Source: Pampus argenteus
Taxonomy: Eukaryota; Chordata; Actinopteri; Scombriformes; Stromateidae
Direction: 5' to 3'
Length of the DNA stretch: 64,000 nt
NCBI GenBank assembly: GCA_036937835.1
Contig: CM072878.1
Span: 807,001 to 871,000 of the forward strand
Part shown: one piece after another, positions 22,136 to 34,211 of the stretch
Layout of the letters: every line of letters starts with the position of its first letter
Position numbering within the stretch: the stretch's first letter is position 1
Translations under genes and position numbers: made by a program
Notes under the pieces: model-generated
What the model was told of the DNA's origin: nothing
Seen by the model: the letters and a program-made list of their open reading frames with translations, nothing else
Databases searched by the model: none

Positions 22136-22393
22136 AAAAGAACGATGAGATTTATTTAAAATGCAAATGTTTCAGTTTTGAAGCAGTTGCACTAATAAAG
22201 TTTACTGAATCAAATGTGAAGTATGAATGATTTAATGAACGCTGAATAAAAACGTCACTCATCAACGTTAAACTGTGCAGCTTTGACATAAGAAGTTCCA
22301 GTTGTCATGTTGTCACGGCAACGAGAAAAAAACAATTTGCATGTTGCAGACAAAGAGAGAAAAAGACAGAGACAGACAGAAAGGAGGGCTGGC

Positions 22394-22680
22394 ACACACA
22401 CACACACACACACACGCACACACACACATGCACACACACACGCACACACACCCAAACCCACACACCCACACGCACGCACACACATGCACACACGCACACA
22501 CACACCCCCACACACCCGCACGCACGCACACACACACACACACGCATATACGCACACACACACACACACACACGCACACACGCACGCACACACACACACA
22601 CACACACACACGCATACGCACACACACACACACACACACACACACTGACGCACACACACCACACACACACACACACACAC
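22394..22680. repeat. Imperfect (CA)n/(CACG)n array
   Basis: About 290 bp of CA with frequent CG, CCC and TG interruptions. CACGCA steps add alternating purine-pyrimidine character. Confidence 0.94.
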
Positions 22681-22739
22681 AGAGACTGAGAGATGTTTTG
22701 GCATGTTTCTATGTTTCTACCTCGGTTTCTTCTCTCCCA

Positions 22740-23200
22740 CCTCTAGGATCCGGCTTATTATACCAACAGGCTGATGTGTGGAGGGTTTTTACACATCCCA
22801 GCCTGCGCTCCTGCTTTCATCTGCAGCCAACATTCCTCCCCTCCCTGACTTCACCTCTGTGAGCACCGGACACACCCTCTTCTCCATGTCAATGCTATTA
22901 TTTAGTGGCACAATCTTGCTAAGTCGTCAGATTTTCTTTCTTTCTTGTTGTGTGTTTTTTTTCCAACACAGGCTGGTAAAGGTGAAGCAGTCAGTTGGCA
23001 GGGTTGGAGAGAGGTGCAACATGGGAGCTAATGATTGCTCTCTTAAAACTCAATTGTGCAAGTCTGAAAATTGAAGGTTCTCGTTGGCACTCAGGCACAG
23101 GAAGTGCCAAGTATCGGTAACGGGTTCAAAATTGACTCAGTCTTCTCAGGAGAGGCGCTTGGACTGCAAAATAATTAGCTAGAGTGATTCTTCTTAAATC
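22740..23200. promoter_or_regulatory. Candidate conserved non-coding block
   Basis: Non-repetitive sequence about 3 kb upstream of dlx4b with balanced composition, for example GGGAGCTAATGATTGCTC and GTGGCACAATCTTGCTAAG. It has no coding potential. Assignment is by texture only. Confidence 0.3.
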
Positions 23201-23519
23201 ATTTTAACTGCAAGTACAATATTCATCACATTTAGCACACAAGCAGTCCGTTTTATTCTTTCTGCCACATGTCTGTAGGGAAAAATATGGATGAATTTAG
23301 AATGAATGCACATTCACTGGTTAATAACCAACATGGTGTCACATTGATTTGCTTGCCTGCAATTTGTCATCATGTGTAAAGGGAGATGAGTTACTGTCCA
23401 GAGCTCATAGACAGTAGTTAGTAGGAACACGTGCAGGTCAGTTTACACCTTCAGGAAAAATAAAATGAGGAGAGAGAGACGGTGGAGGAGGAGAACGAGA
23501 CAACGAGATAGAATCAGAA

Positions 23520-23780
23520 TAAAATCAGCCCATTTTATTGTTTTTATGGATTCATTTCATCTGCTTAAAAAGACAGATTTTAATTATTGCCAACAAACAG
23601 ACCACAATAAGTGAATCCTGCTAACAAGTACTGATTATTTTATTCCTCGAAGCGCCATCATTGTCCATAAACTATGAAAAGCACAGTGCCGAGCCACAGG
23701 TTGCTGTTCCTTTGTTATTCTGCTATTTCCTCCAGTGTTTAAGGGAATTACTGAGCCTTTAAAAGGAAAAGTGAAACCAT
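23520..23780. promoter_or_regulatory. Candidate conserved non-coding block
   Basis: Includes AGCCCATTTTATTGTTTTTA, TTTTAATTATTGCC, CCACAATAAGTGAATCC and TCGAAGCGCCATCATTGTCC, with several homeodomain and HMG-type cores and no repeat similarity within the window. Inference from composition and distance to dlx4b. Confidence 0.33.
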
Positions 23781-24189
23781 ATTTCTTTTTTTAATTTATA
23801 AAGCGTCCCGTCCATCAAAGGATAAACACCGTGTGTTATGAACAGTGACATGTGAGACTGCTCTACTACTACGGGCCTGTAGTCAGATGCTGCTTGATGT
23901 CAGGGAGGAAGGATCATTATGAAACTAACATTAGCCACAGAAAAGCTGCAGATCGATACTGGCCCACAGGTTACAGGATGACACAACTATATACTGTAAT
24001 TATGACCTGTTCCTTATTCCTTAGTCCATCCACGCATGAAAACTGGACAGCTGTCCTCTCTCCTTGGGCCGGTAGTTCTGTCTCTTGGAACAGCTGGAGA
24101 ATAACCGAGATGAGTGTTTGAATTATAGGCTATAAACATAACAATGGAAACAATTACCATAACCTGAACATTACTGAATTTACTTCATT

Positions 24190-24330
24190 GACACAAGAAT
24201 TTCAAACAGACTCCAATTAACTGAGTTAATTGGAACCTACAGGTATAGCTGCCAAAATAATGGAAGCATTCAAGTAATTGAGGGATGCATATTTTATTGA
24301 AAGCAGGCTCTCTCGTGGTGTGGGATGCAT
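24190..24330. mobile_element. DNA-transposon/MITE-like remnant
   Basis: Contains AATTAACTGAGTTAATTGGA, AGCTGCCAAAATAATGGAAG and TTTTATTGAAAGCAGGC in the order known from a widely distributed fish interspersed repeat. Diverged and non-coding. Confidence 0.4.
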
Positions 24331-24884
24331 TTTCGTGGGCCAGGAACACATACAAAAAAACCCCAAAACATGTGTTCAACTTCATCTCTCTGTCTTAATG
24401 AAATGCCGTCCACGCACAGGGAAGTGGTCACTGAATGGTTGAACAGGAGGACAGGCGCACAGACAACAAGTCCTCCAACAAACAAACATAAAGCAGGTCG
24501 GCTGGACCTTCCACAACAACCCTCTTGATTGGGTGATTTTCAGGAAACATTTGATGAGCTACTCGTGCTGGGCTGTCTCATTTGGCTATAGAAGGATGCT
24601 ACTAAATAATGGATATTATAAGTGAGTATATGCAATGCTGACTGAAAGATAAGTAGGTATACACCATATACCTGCATATACCCTGCGGCACACCACTGTT
24701 CCCCCACAGCAATATTATCTTCCATTTTTTGGTCACCTGGTGAATGCAAATCTGATATTCATTTGTCTTTTTAGCTCTGTTTTATTCTCCACCAACTCAG
24801 GAGGGAAATATCATTTTAGCTGCTATTGGCTCCATTATGTTAGCTAGTTGCTAACTGTGTCAGTCTGCAGCAGCAGCAAACTCC

Positions 24885-24961
24885 AAACATGTGTATGAAA
24901 CATGTGTATGAAACATGTGTATGAAACATGTGTATGAAACATGTGTATGAAACATGTGTAT
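24885..24961. repeat. 13-bp tandem repeat (CATGTGTATGAAA)n
   Basis: Six near-perfect units. Confidence 0.95.
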
Positions 24962-26600
24962 CTACTGTATTAAAAGGTTTATTGTTGAACTGTATCAAAA
25001 AACTGCATTAAATCTATTTTGATTTAAGAATCACTTTTGCAATCACTCCGATCGATTAGCATTTAGTCTCTGCTTGAAAGCAAAAACACACTAATAATCT
25101 TTTTTAACATAGTTTAGTTTTAGTTTAGTTTAGTTTTAACATAAATTCAATTGTTGGATGTGACAACAAAGCTACACAACAAAACAAGAAACACAACAGG
25201 TCACATGATCAACATGATCAACAGGTTGAAACCGCCAGTTCGGCCACAACATGTAACGTTCTTATTTCTTATTTCAAATTAAAAATCCACCTTCCAGCTC
25301 CTCTACAGCTCACCAAGTAACAACTAAACTGTAAAATGACAAATTACAGTTTTAATAATACAGAATAATACAGTTTTATGGTTATACGCAGGTCTTTTTC
25401 TGGACAGTCACCTCCTGGAGGTTAGCGTCAGGGTGGCAACCTCACGGCGAGGACTAGACTCAAGTCACTCAATGGACAAATGCGTAATTTGCACAATTAG
25501 CTTTTTTGCTGTCTTTGCGTTACTGATATAACTACATAATAATATGAGCCTTAGAGGAGCCGGTGTGGACTTTGCTATCATCAGACAAAACCAGATTAGC
25601 TGGTTCATTTGCTTCTCAGACTTTGTTCACATTATGATGAAAAATATGTTAAAAATGCATTTTTTCAGTTTCTGTCCACACTATGTGGTTTCCTGCTCAA
25701 ACAAGGTGTTGAGAGTGGATGAAATGTGTTTGAACGAGCTGGTGATGGTTGGAGACTCAGTAAAGACCGTTGACTTTCTCTTCTCATTTTATGCAGGTGT
25801 TCTCATTACCCTGGATTAGGGTTAAATCTCGTCAAACATCTCTGCATGCAAATGGAGCTTTGCTTACAACTCTGTGTCCTGTGTTTCTGTCCTGCTGGTG
25901 TGTGTGATGGATGTTGCATCCTCAGGTCTCAACAACTGATAACCTGAAGGCTGACTCCAGTGATACAGAGAAAACAGTGAGAATGTCCTTCTTCTGCTAG
26001 TTTATATCATCACTAGGAAATCCTGGAGCACTTTCTGGTTTTCTGTAAATGTTTCTAGTCTGTGTTGATGAAGCTTGTTTATTACTATGAGAAAGAGAAA
26101 GAGAAACCTCCCAGTGACAGTAACACACATCGTGGACAAACATGAGTACACACTGGCACACATGAAGGAGGCCTGTGCCTGTGGGTACCGCTGTACCTCA
26201 GCAAGGTGAGGTGAGGCGAGGGGTAAGGTAGACGTTGCCTGTACGCCTTCTCTGCTAAGACTGTAATTATGGCGTGCCATTATGGAGTACAGAACAAAGG
26301 CGAGCCCTGCAGCCCTGCAGCAGCCAGAGAGCAGGGGATGTACTGCTGCCTCTATTCACACTGCACTTAATAACAATACTCCTCAACGCACTGCAGACAG
26401 CGCGGCGTCAACCCTCCCACGTGTGTCTCCTTGCGTGTATGTGTGTCTGAGAAGGAGGGAAGAGAGGGTGGAAGGTGTGTATGAGACCGACTTCACTGTA
26501 TGCATGTGAAAGAGTTGCAGTTAAGGATTTTAACATCTCCATTTATCTGTGATACTGCAGTTTACCGACCTCATCACCTGTAAAATGAGCCAGTGATCCT

Positions 26601-26921
26601 AAAATAAAATAAAATAAAATAAAATAAAATAAAATAAAATAAAATAAAATAAAATAAAATAAAATAGAATAGAATAGAATAAAATAGAATAGAATAGAAT
26701 AGAATAGAATAGAATTGAATTGAATTGAATTGAATTGAATTGAATTGAATTGAATTGAATTGAATTAAATTAAATTAAATTAAATTAAATTAAATTAAAT
26801 TAAATTAAATTAAATTAAATTAAATTAAATTAAATTAAATTAAATTAAATTAAATTAAATTAAATTAAATTAAATTAAATTAAATTAAATTAAATTAAAT
26901 TAAATTAAATTAAATTAAATT
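26601..26921. repeat. Graded pentanucleotide array AAAAT > AGAAT > TGAAT > TAAAT
   Basis: 321 bp with constant 5-bp periodicity, divided into homogeneous blocks. Each block differs from its neighbour by one or two substitutions, with a short mixed AAAAT/AGAAT zone at 26665-26690. Confidence 0.97.
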
Positions 26922-27429
26922 CAAGTTCAGTTCTTACTTGTTGTCCCACATGAATGTCGTATCAACACACAAGTAACATAAATATAAATATAACTGTGAA
27001 ATTATGCTGGCGATATCCAGCAGTGCTTCCCTGCTGTATAACAGTGCAACTTTGCAGTGTGAAAACAACAAAATACACACAAAAAAGAAAAAGTCCAGCA
27101 TCGAGCGGAACGAAACGTAACTTCAGTTTAATAGTTTTGTCATCAACAAAATTATTGACAGTAAGTCTTCTGTCATATTGTGCAGCAGCAGCACTTTTAA
27201 TACACACGTGCCACAGGATGATCTAACACCAGGGCTGCATACAACACTGGAAATGACAAATTAGTTTGTTGTTTAATGTAAAATCTACACATGTATTTCC
27301 ATATATATTTAACATGTACCTGTATAAAAGACTGAAGAAAGTAAATTGTCAGAGATAAGGCAGTTCTTTTAAATTCTCATGCAATGACTCATTAAAATGA
27401 TCTGACCATTGCGTGAACTTAACGGTCCA

Positions 27430-27785
27430 CACATAAAGAAAACAGAGAAAATGAGATGAAAGACCAGATGAGAGCGCTTTCAGCAGCTGTGTTCCCAGAT
27501 CTTGGCCTTACCCTTCAGTGGACCTCAGAGTATTTATCATCCCATTTAAACTACTCTGCTAAAGCTGGAGAGAAATGTCTGGGGCAAAGTGTAGTCTTAA
27601 ATGTCCCTCGCCCAGCTGACAGAGGGCCAAACGCAGCGCACCTGTAACAGTGAAACGCTGGCTATTCATCACCTCACACAGCTTGTCTCTGCCCACAGAC
27701 ATCCAGAGGCTGATGGGAACATTTATCTCACAAACGGAGAGACACCAGCCCTCATGTCATAAATCATGGTGGAAATGAATATATA
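27430..27785. promoter_or_regulatory. Candidate conserved non-coding block
   Basis: Balanced, non-repetitive stretch including CAGATCTTGGCCTTACCCTT, TCATCCCATTTAAACTAC and GTCATAAATCATGGTGGAAA. The 63-residue frame at 27456-27647 has no domain I recognise. Texture-based call. Confidence 0.33.
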
Positions 27786-28769
27786 AATACATATACATAC
27801 AGTACATATAATAAATACAACAAATATTGAATACGTATTTGTTGCCCATTAATTGATCGATAAATTCACTTTTAGTCTGCAGACCACTACTTATGGAGAT
27901 GGACACACTTCCACACATGAATCATGAATGTGTGCATGATTCATGATTCATTCATCTGTAGCAAGTATACAAATGTAATCTGGTAATCCTTCAATAGTCC
28001 TTAAGGATTACTGAACCACTTCAAATCAATGAAATACCTCACAATTATCACCACTGTGGTCTAATTGTTAGTAAGTGGTCCCGGGAACGACGCCAGGACC
28101 AAATCTTTTTGTTTTCTCTTATAGATTCACTGGAGCTGGTAGATATCCAGTATCTCGCTCAACGATACTTCAGCTGCGTTAGTGTTGGTTGAAACTATGT
28201 GGTACGAAGGTCTGCTTTATTCTGCTGTCCTACACTTCAGACAGTGTGAACAAATTAGGGCTGTCTTCAAGTGTGAGCCAATGAGAGCTAACAAGTAATG
28301 TGTTCACATTTATGTGAATCCAAACATGCCCTAATTGATATTGATCTTTGTTTATTCACACTCACACTTGAGGCAGAAGCTCATTTTTCCATCTATACTG
28401 ACACCAACATGGTTACGTGTCATCATTATTTATTCAAGCTGCAGTATCGATAGGGAAACGTTTAAGTATAAGGCACTACTTGTTGTGTTTATACACTGTA
28501 AACATTTAAATATTACAGATTTCATATTTATTTCATTTCCTCCCATGTTTGAATGGTAGTTCAATGTGACAGCGCTGGCACACAAAGTCAGTTATTCAGC
28601 AGTTTAGATTTATATAACTGATGAATTGATAAAAAAGGAAATGATGAATATTGTGTGACTCTGCTTGAATATCTTGCATGATTTACAGCTTGAAAAACTC
28701 ATTATTTAACTCATACCTTTATGATCCTTTATGATCCTTTATGCAGCCGCTCAGATCGTCCTCTCTCTG

Positions 28770-28880
28770 AAACTCGACGTTCAGCTCCTGTCTCTTTAAG
28801 ACCCGCCTCCTGAAGAGCCCGCTCTGTTCTGATTGGCCAGCTCTTGGAAACAGGTTACACCAATAAACCATGAAACAGGT
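28770..28880. mobile_element. Teleost short interspersed repeat fragment
   Basis: Contains CCTGTCTCTTTAAGACCC, CCTCCTGAAGAGCCCGCTCT and TTCTGATTGGCCAGCT, a phrase recurring in spiny-rayed fish genomes. It could be misread as a CCAAT-box promoter. Confidence 0.4.
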
Positions 28881-29340
28881 TTCAATACTTTTTCTCGTTC
28901 TTTACTCAAAATTTCACCTTCTCAAATACATCTGTACATGTTCTGAATCTGCTCTGAAATATGAGAGTTGACAACATAAACAACACATACGGAATAGACG
29001 GCCGAATGTGGGCAATATGGTAAGGTAGAAAAAACAAACAAACAAACAAACAAACAAAGCCTTTAAGCATCATGCAGGGAGCATTTCTACTACGTTCCCT
29101 TTGATATCCAAACTCGTAACAGCATATAAATAACAGAAAATCACAACAAGCATAATATTTAGTGTTAATTCACTAATTAATGGAGCAACATCGTAATGGA
29201 CAGTGACTGTGTGTTTGTGTAATATGAAATATGATCTGAGATCAAATTCTGGAAAGTTTGTCAGATGTGAAGGCCAACTCTGCTTTGTTTTTCCTGTGTG
29301 TATGCGTGCATGCAATTATGTCTTTGATATTTATTTCAAG

Positions 29341-29384
29341 GTGTGTGTGTGTGCGCAGGTGGGTGGTTATAAGTGATTTAGCTG

Positions 29385-29483
<99 letters not shown>

Positions 29484-29484
29484 C
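29341..29484. repeat. (TG)n with TATATG interruptions
   Basis: TG tracts separated by TATATG or GCGCAGG. The Cys/Val-rich frames are artefacts. Confidence 0.94.
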
Positions 29485-30760
29485 TCACCGTGTGGATGTT
29501 AGTTTCTGGTTTGGTGTGGGTCTTTTGTTTACGTGTGTGTGTACTTTTAACTCTGCTGGGTGCCTGAGGGGTGCGGTGGGCGTGCACACTTTGAGGAGCA
29601 GATTTAGTTAATTGGTCTGAAGATAAAGAAAAGACATTCCACAGCACAGCATGTTGAAATGGTGAAAGAGCAGACACACAAGGCCTGCTTATGGAGGATA
29701 CACACTTTATTGTTACAAGTACACATTTACTTACATGTGTAACACGTTATTACAACATTATGAATGAGATGTTTACAGGAAGGCTTTTTTAACACTTAAA
29801 TGTCTTAAAATGTGAGGAAGATTTACATGAACATATTCAGTTTGTTTAGTTAAAGCTAACATATATTTCCCCTGAGCTATAACATAATGGGGAAAAAACT
29901 AAACCTTGGACTTAAACATACATGTTAAAAAAGTTTTTCTCCTACATTTTAATAAAGATGTACTCAATGCTCTTGTTCTGTCTCCTCACATATTCTGAGC
30001 AGAGCAGGACGGACATCATTTCATTTACATGATTACGTTAGCTGGATCATTAACTGATAAGTTATGGCACAGCACAACCCGACAGGACTTAGAAGTGGAA
30101 AAATGATTTCATAAGATAAAACTTACCACTCACATCATTGTAATTGATTTTGTGCACGTCCATAAAATGGACCAGCACAATCATCTGATGTGTTGTTTTC
30201 AACTCTTAATCTATAATCTATAATCTGTCTAAGACGTTCGGTCCTCTATCCTGAGACCCCCCGACTCTCCCCTGGTCTTCTTTGACATCTAACCCAGAAC
30301 TAAGAGTATTTTCTCTGTCCTTGTCTCAGCATATTGAATGAACAACACAACCTGATATTAATAAAGGCAACGTTTTAATGCTCAACTTTAGTTATTTACG
30401 TTACTACAAGAGTCTGGTTTTCTGTTTATTTTAAGATCTGGTCTCACTGCGACTCTGCAGTAATCACATTACTGTAATGCATCAACGCTGGTCATGATTA
30501 ATGTATCATCACTGTCATCATGGGCAAACATCCACAAATTACAAATTCCCTTTTCTTTTTTTGTTATCACCATCATTATGATCATCATAATCATCATTAT
30601 CATCAACATTAATAATGACTATCACATTATATTATGATTGATGTAAGTTCCTGAAAAAACGAGAAGAGCTTTATCTTCAACTTCAAATTTATCTGGACGT
30701 CAAGTGAAGAAGAGAAAAAGAAGAAGAAGACGAAAAATCACAACAGACCCAACAATTACA

Positions 30761-30830
30761 GAGGTGTGTGTGTGTGTGTGTGTGTGTTTGTGTGTGCGTG
30801 TGTGTGCGTGCGTGCGTGTGTGTGTGTGTC
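30761..30830. repeat. (TG)n/(CGTG)n microsatellite
   Basis: TG repeat with CG interruptions. Confidence 0.94.
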
Positions 30831-31635
30831 TGCAGTTGTCATGGCTCATTCATGTGTGTCTGTTCAAATCGAGCAGTTCCCTCCGTCTTCGTTTCCTCTC
30901 TCTCACTCTACTCAAGTAACAAACATCCAGCCAACAGAAACAGACTGAAGGGTTGGACAGTCCACGTTCATTTCTCTCTGTCTTTATTTCCTGATCACTC
31001 TTTCGCTTTCTCCTTTCTTCGTCTCCTTCTTCCACTCTATGTCTTTTTTTCACTATCAAAACACATGTACGCTCCACATCAACAAACACATGCATGCGTG
31101 GTACCAGAGGGAGATGATGAATACCCTGTGTGGATGGGCTGAATTAAAAACAACATTAATGAGAAACTTTTAATTGCCCTCATTCATCAGCCTGTCCAGA
31201 GCTGAACTTTGAGGCTCTCAGATCAGATACGAATCAGCTCGACTCCTGATTGGTAGAAAAGTGACCCAGTAAGCGAGTCAGTGAGTGAAAGCCAATATTT
31301 TACATATTTCACAAATTTCCCAACTGAATTGATGGATGGAAATCAATTAACAAACAAATAGTGACAAAGTTGAAAACGTGGAATTCAAAGGTGTTATTTT
31401 TATTATAGGATCAAATGAAAAACATTAAAATATAAGAAATAAAGATAAAAGTTTCTATCTGGATTTAAAGGCCAAAGCTGGAGCATGTGGCTCCAGAAGT
31501 TTGATCCGACCTTGAGGTGCACAAAGTCAACTCAGTCAAGAAAACTATTGCAATAATAAATAAAACTTCAGTGTAGAGCAGCCAGACATCATCTGTGCAC
31601 GCCGGATGAATTAATAAAACAACCTCCTGAAGCCT

Positions 31636-31725
31636 AATCTTAGTAACCTGGGATGCTTTTGTCTGTTTGGATAAAAGCATCGGCCAAGTGATAAAATGTA
31701 AATGTAATGAAAGCAATGTATGGAT
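31636..31725 (+). mobile_element. L2-type LINE/SINE 3' tail fragment
   Basis: TTTGGATAAAAGCATCGGCC followed by AAATGTAAATGTAATG matches the 3' end shared by many fish L2-related LINEs and SINEs. Confidence 0.55.
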
Positions 31726-32469
31726 ATGAAAATGTAAATGAATATACATATGGATTAAAACACAGACCAAATTGATTTCAGATGAGGGAAAATCTTAGTT
31801 TTGAATAATCCAAAAGATGTTTTGATTAGTGAATTATTTCAGTGAGAGGAAACCTTGAAACAGAATAAACGTTCACCGTCAGAGACAATAAAAGGAAAGA
31901 AAGGCACAGCTCATCACACCAATATCAATATATCAATATCAACAATATCACATGTGTGTGATCATCATTGGTTTCACTGTTAATGTGCTGTTAACAGTGA
32001 AGTCTCAGGCGAAGCGTTCAGAGCTGGTTGAAGCCCATGTCTTTGACTCACAGGGAGCATCGAGTCTGGAAACTTTATTAACACAGATATCTGACATCAT
32101 AAGACATGAAACAACCGTATATAAATAATGGAAAATAACATAAAGCATAATATGCTTTTACAATGCTTCAGCTGCTACAGGAACTGTTAAAATAACAGTG
32201 AACATTTAGCAGATATATTCAGTATCAATCAACTGTGTTAATTAACAAAGTCTTACTTATTATGTTGATTTAAAAACATATTCCTGATGAGGCCTTTATT
32301 TTATTTATATATTTCATATGTGGAATATTTTTCCAGGTTCACAACGTAACCAGTCACCTTATGAATCAACATAAAGGGTGGAGAGACAGAGGAGACAAGA
32401 CTCAGCATGCCTGCGGACCAGCAGTGAAGATAGCCGCTGATGGAAACCCGAGTTTCTGGAGTTAGTTAA

Positions 32470-32563
32470 TGATTGAGACATCTGTGTCTCTATCACAGGT
32501 TCCACCGCTACGGTAATAATTCATCATTAATTGTAATTCATTATAATTCATTGTGATCGTATC
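32470..32563 (+). mobile_element. ATTTG-tailed retroposon, internal fragment (copy G)
   Basis: Matches the 5' part of copy A, from CTGTGTCTCTATCACAGGTT to TTCATTGTGATCGTA, then stops before the common 3' module. A copy lacking the 3' end is unusual for this class and suggests deletion or rearrangement. Confidence 0.6.
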
Positions 32564-33074
32564 CTTTTATTCCCAATTACTAAAATATCACCTGGCAATC
32601 ATCAAGTGCACCAATCAGAGCGCAGAGAGCTGCCACAGCAGGTGTGACTGATTATATTAGACCAACTGGAAGGCTGTTCAGTTAGCACTACTTTCAGTGG
32701 AAGCAGGATACGACATTTGAATGATAAGCAGTGGACGCTAGGCGAATCTCCTCCTAACCCTAACAACCAGCTTAAATAAGTTGTTAAGTACTATCAGAGT
32801 AATGCTCTATAGTCATCAACTTCAGACCCTCGTGACGGAGAGCTGGACCGGTTCACAATCTCGTAACACCAAGTCTGATAACCGGGGATCGACACATTCA
32901 AGCCCTTCTCAAACAAGTTCAGCCTATCTGATACATTTCTCTGTATTTGACAGTTTTTAGTCTTGTGCTGTGGGCGACTTTCTCGCGTTGGCTGTTTGAA
33001 TGAGCACCACAGACCTCCGCAGGCTGAGCACTTAGCTAACTTCCAGTTAGCGCTCTGCTAACTTGAATGGGGAT

Positions 33075-33089
33075 AAAATAATTAAACGT
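33075..33089. repeat. Target-site duplication, left copy
   Basis: AAAATAATTAAACGT, identical to 38846-38860 on the other side of the L1. The first AAAA may be shared with the A-tail, so the true duplication is 11-15 bp. Confidence 0.9.
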
Positions 33090-33206
33090 CACTTCCGGTG
33101 GCGCCATGTTGTAGACGGCAGCGAAAAAGTAGCTCTAGAAAAAACCAATTAAAACTAGCGAATAACTAAAGGGAAAACGGCAGTAAGCAAATATATCTAG
33201 AAGATA
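33090..33206 (+). promoter_or_regulatory. L1 5' UTR with ETS- and YY1-like sites
   Basis: The element starts CACTTCCGGTGGCGCCATGT. ACTTCCGG (33091-33098) is an ETS core on the minus strand, and GGCGCCATGTT (33100-33110) matches the YY1 consensus AANATGGCGNC in reverse. No TATA box is seen. Human L1 also carries a YY1 site within its first 21 bases, where it sets the start of transcription. Confidence 0.5.
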
Positions 33207-34211
33207 ATGCGACAATCAAAACGGACAGAAAGTATGGTGAAGAAGGGGAAACCCGGAGATGAGAACAATGAAAAGGAAAAAGTCACCGACTCGGCGGAGG
33301 CGGCTTGCCCATATAGCGAGCGGCAAGAGCCGGTAAGCAGTGACCGTGACTCGGTCATATTAGCAGAGCTGCGCAAATTAAGACAGGAACACGCTGAAGC
33401 GGCAGGCGACAACAAGAAGGCTATGGCAAGGCTCGAAAAAAATATTACAGAAATTATGGAAAGAACAACATCCCTTGAGCAGAGAGCCGGGCACATGGAG
33501 GAAAGAATTGGAAATACGGAGGATAGGACGACGCGGCTAGAGCGCTCCACCGCCTTCCTACTACAGCAAACAGCCAAACTATCTGTGAAGTGCGATGACT
33601 TGGAGTCAAGAATGAGACGGAACAACATACGGATACACGGTATCCCAGAAGGAGCAGAGAAAAATGACACCATAGGCTTCGTAACGGGATTCATTAAGGA
33701 TAATATCCAGATCACAGACGATATGGATATTCGCATCGAGAGGGCGCACCGCTCGCTGGTGGCTAAACCTAAAGACAGCGCGGCACCTCCGCGGGCAATC
33801 ATCGTGCGCTTTCTGGACTACAGAGTAAAGGACTACGTGATGAGGCAAGCTTGGACACAGAGGATTATATATAAGGAACGGACCATCTACTTTAATCAAG
33901 ACTACACGACGGAGGTTCAAAAGAAGAGGAAACAAGTGAGGGAAGTCATCAAAAAGTTGAAGGAGAAAAACGTGAGGGCGCAGTCTCCATACCCGGCACA
34001 GCTTAAAGTGTTTTTGGACTCAGGGACAAAGACATTTTCTACACTAATGGAAGCAGCACCTATGTTAAAGGACATGGGGATTAACGTGATGGAGGACAGG
34101 ATGGAGAGGCTGCAGAGAGAAATGACGTACAGCTGGACCGCAGCAGCAGAACCGGGAGAGAGGCGGAGCCGACGCGTCACAGAAGCAGACCTACATGCCC
34201 TCTTGGAGTGA
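33207..34211 (+). CDS. L1 ORF1 protein (RNA-binding, coiled coil)
   Basis: 334 residues. L1 ORF1 proteins form trimers through a coiled coil, bind the element RNA and act as nucleic-acid chaperones in retrotransposition. The N-terminus (about 1-45) is basic and then acidic. Residues about 48-132 are heptad-like and charged (LAELRKLRQEHAEA, NITEIMERTTSLEQ, LERSTAFLLQQTAKL). An RRM-type domain follows with the family signature SRMRRNNIRIHGIPEGAE at about 134-151, and a C-terminal domain (IYFNQDYTTEVQKKRKQV) runs to about 290. The start ATG at 33207 is the first in the element; a second Met is 9 codons on. There are no internal stops. It is separated from ORF2 by 516 bp. Confidence 0.93.
   Translation: MRQSKRTESMVKKGKPGDENNEKEKVTDSAEAACPYSERQEPVSSDRDSVILAELRKLRQEHAEAAGDNKKAMARLEKNITEIMERTTSLEQRAGHMEERIGNTEDRTTRLERSTAFLLQQTAKLSVKCDDLESRMRRNNIRIHGIPEGAEKNDTIGFVTGFIKDNIQITDDMDIRIERAHRSLVAKPKDSAAPPRAIIVRFLDYRVKDYVMRQAWTQRIIYKERTIYFNQDYTTEVQKKRKQVREVIKKLKEKNVRAQSPYPAQLKVFLDSGTKTFSTLMEAAPMLKDMGINVMEDRMERLQREMTYSWTAAAEPGERRSRRVTEADLHALLE

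Larger units (their letters stand above)
20490..33074. other. Non-coding upstream region of dlx4b, proximal part
   Basis: 12.6 kb with no supportable host exon. Content is AT-rich single-copy DNA, microsatellites, a few repeat fragments and several blocks that look non-repetitive and possibly constrained. Reading frames in it are short or lie on repeats. Confidence 0.7.

Noticed and set aside
23852..24121. 89-residue ORF as a gene
   Set aside because: No recognisable domain, no neighbouring exons and ordinary composition for chance ORFs in this region.
28840..28870. CCAAT-box promoter of an unseen gene
   Set aside because: The motif lies in a phrase that recurs as a teleost interspersed repeat, and no ORF follows.
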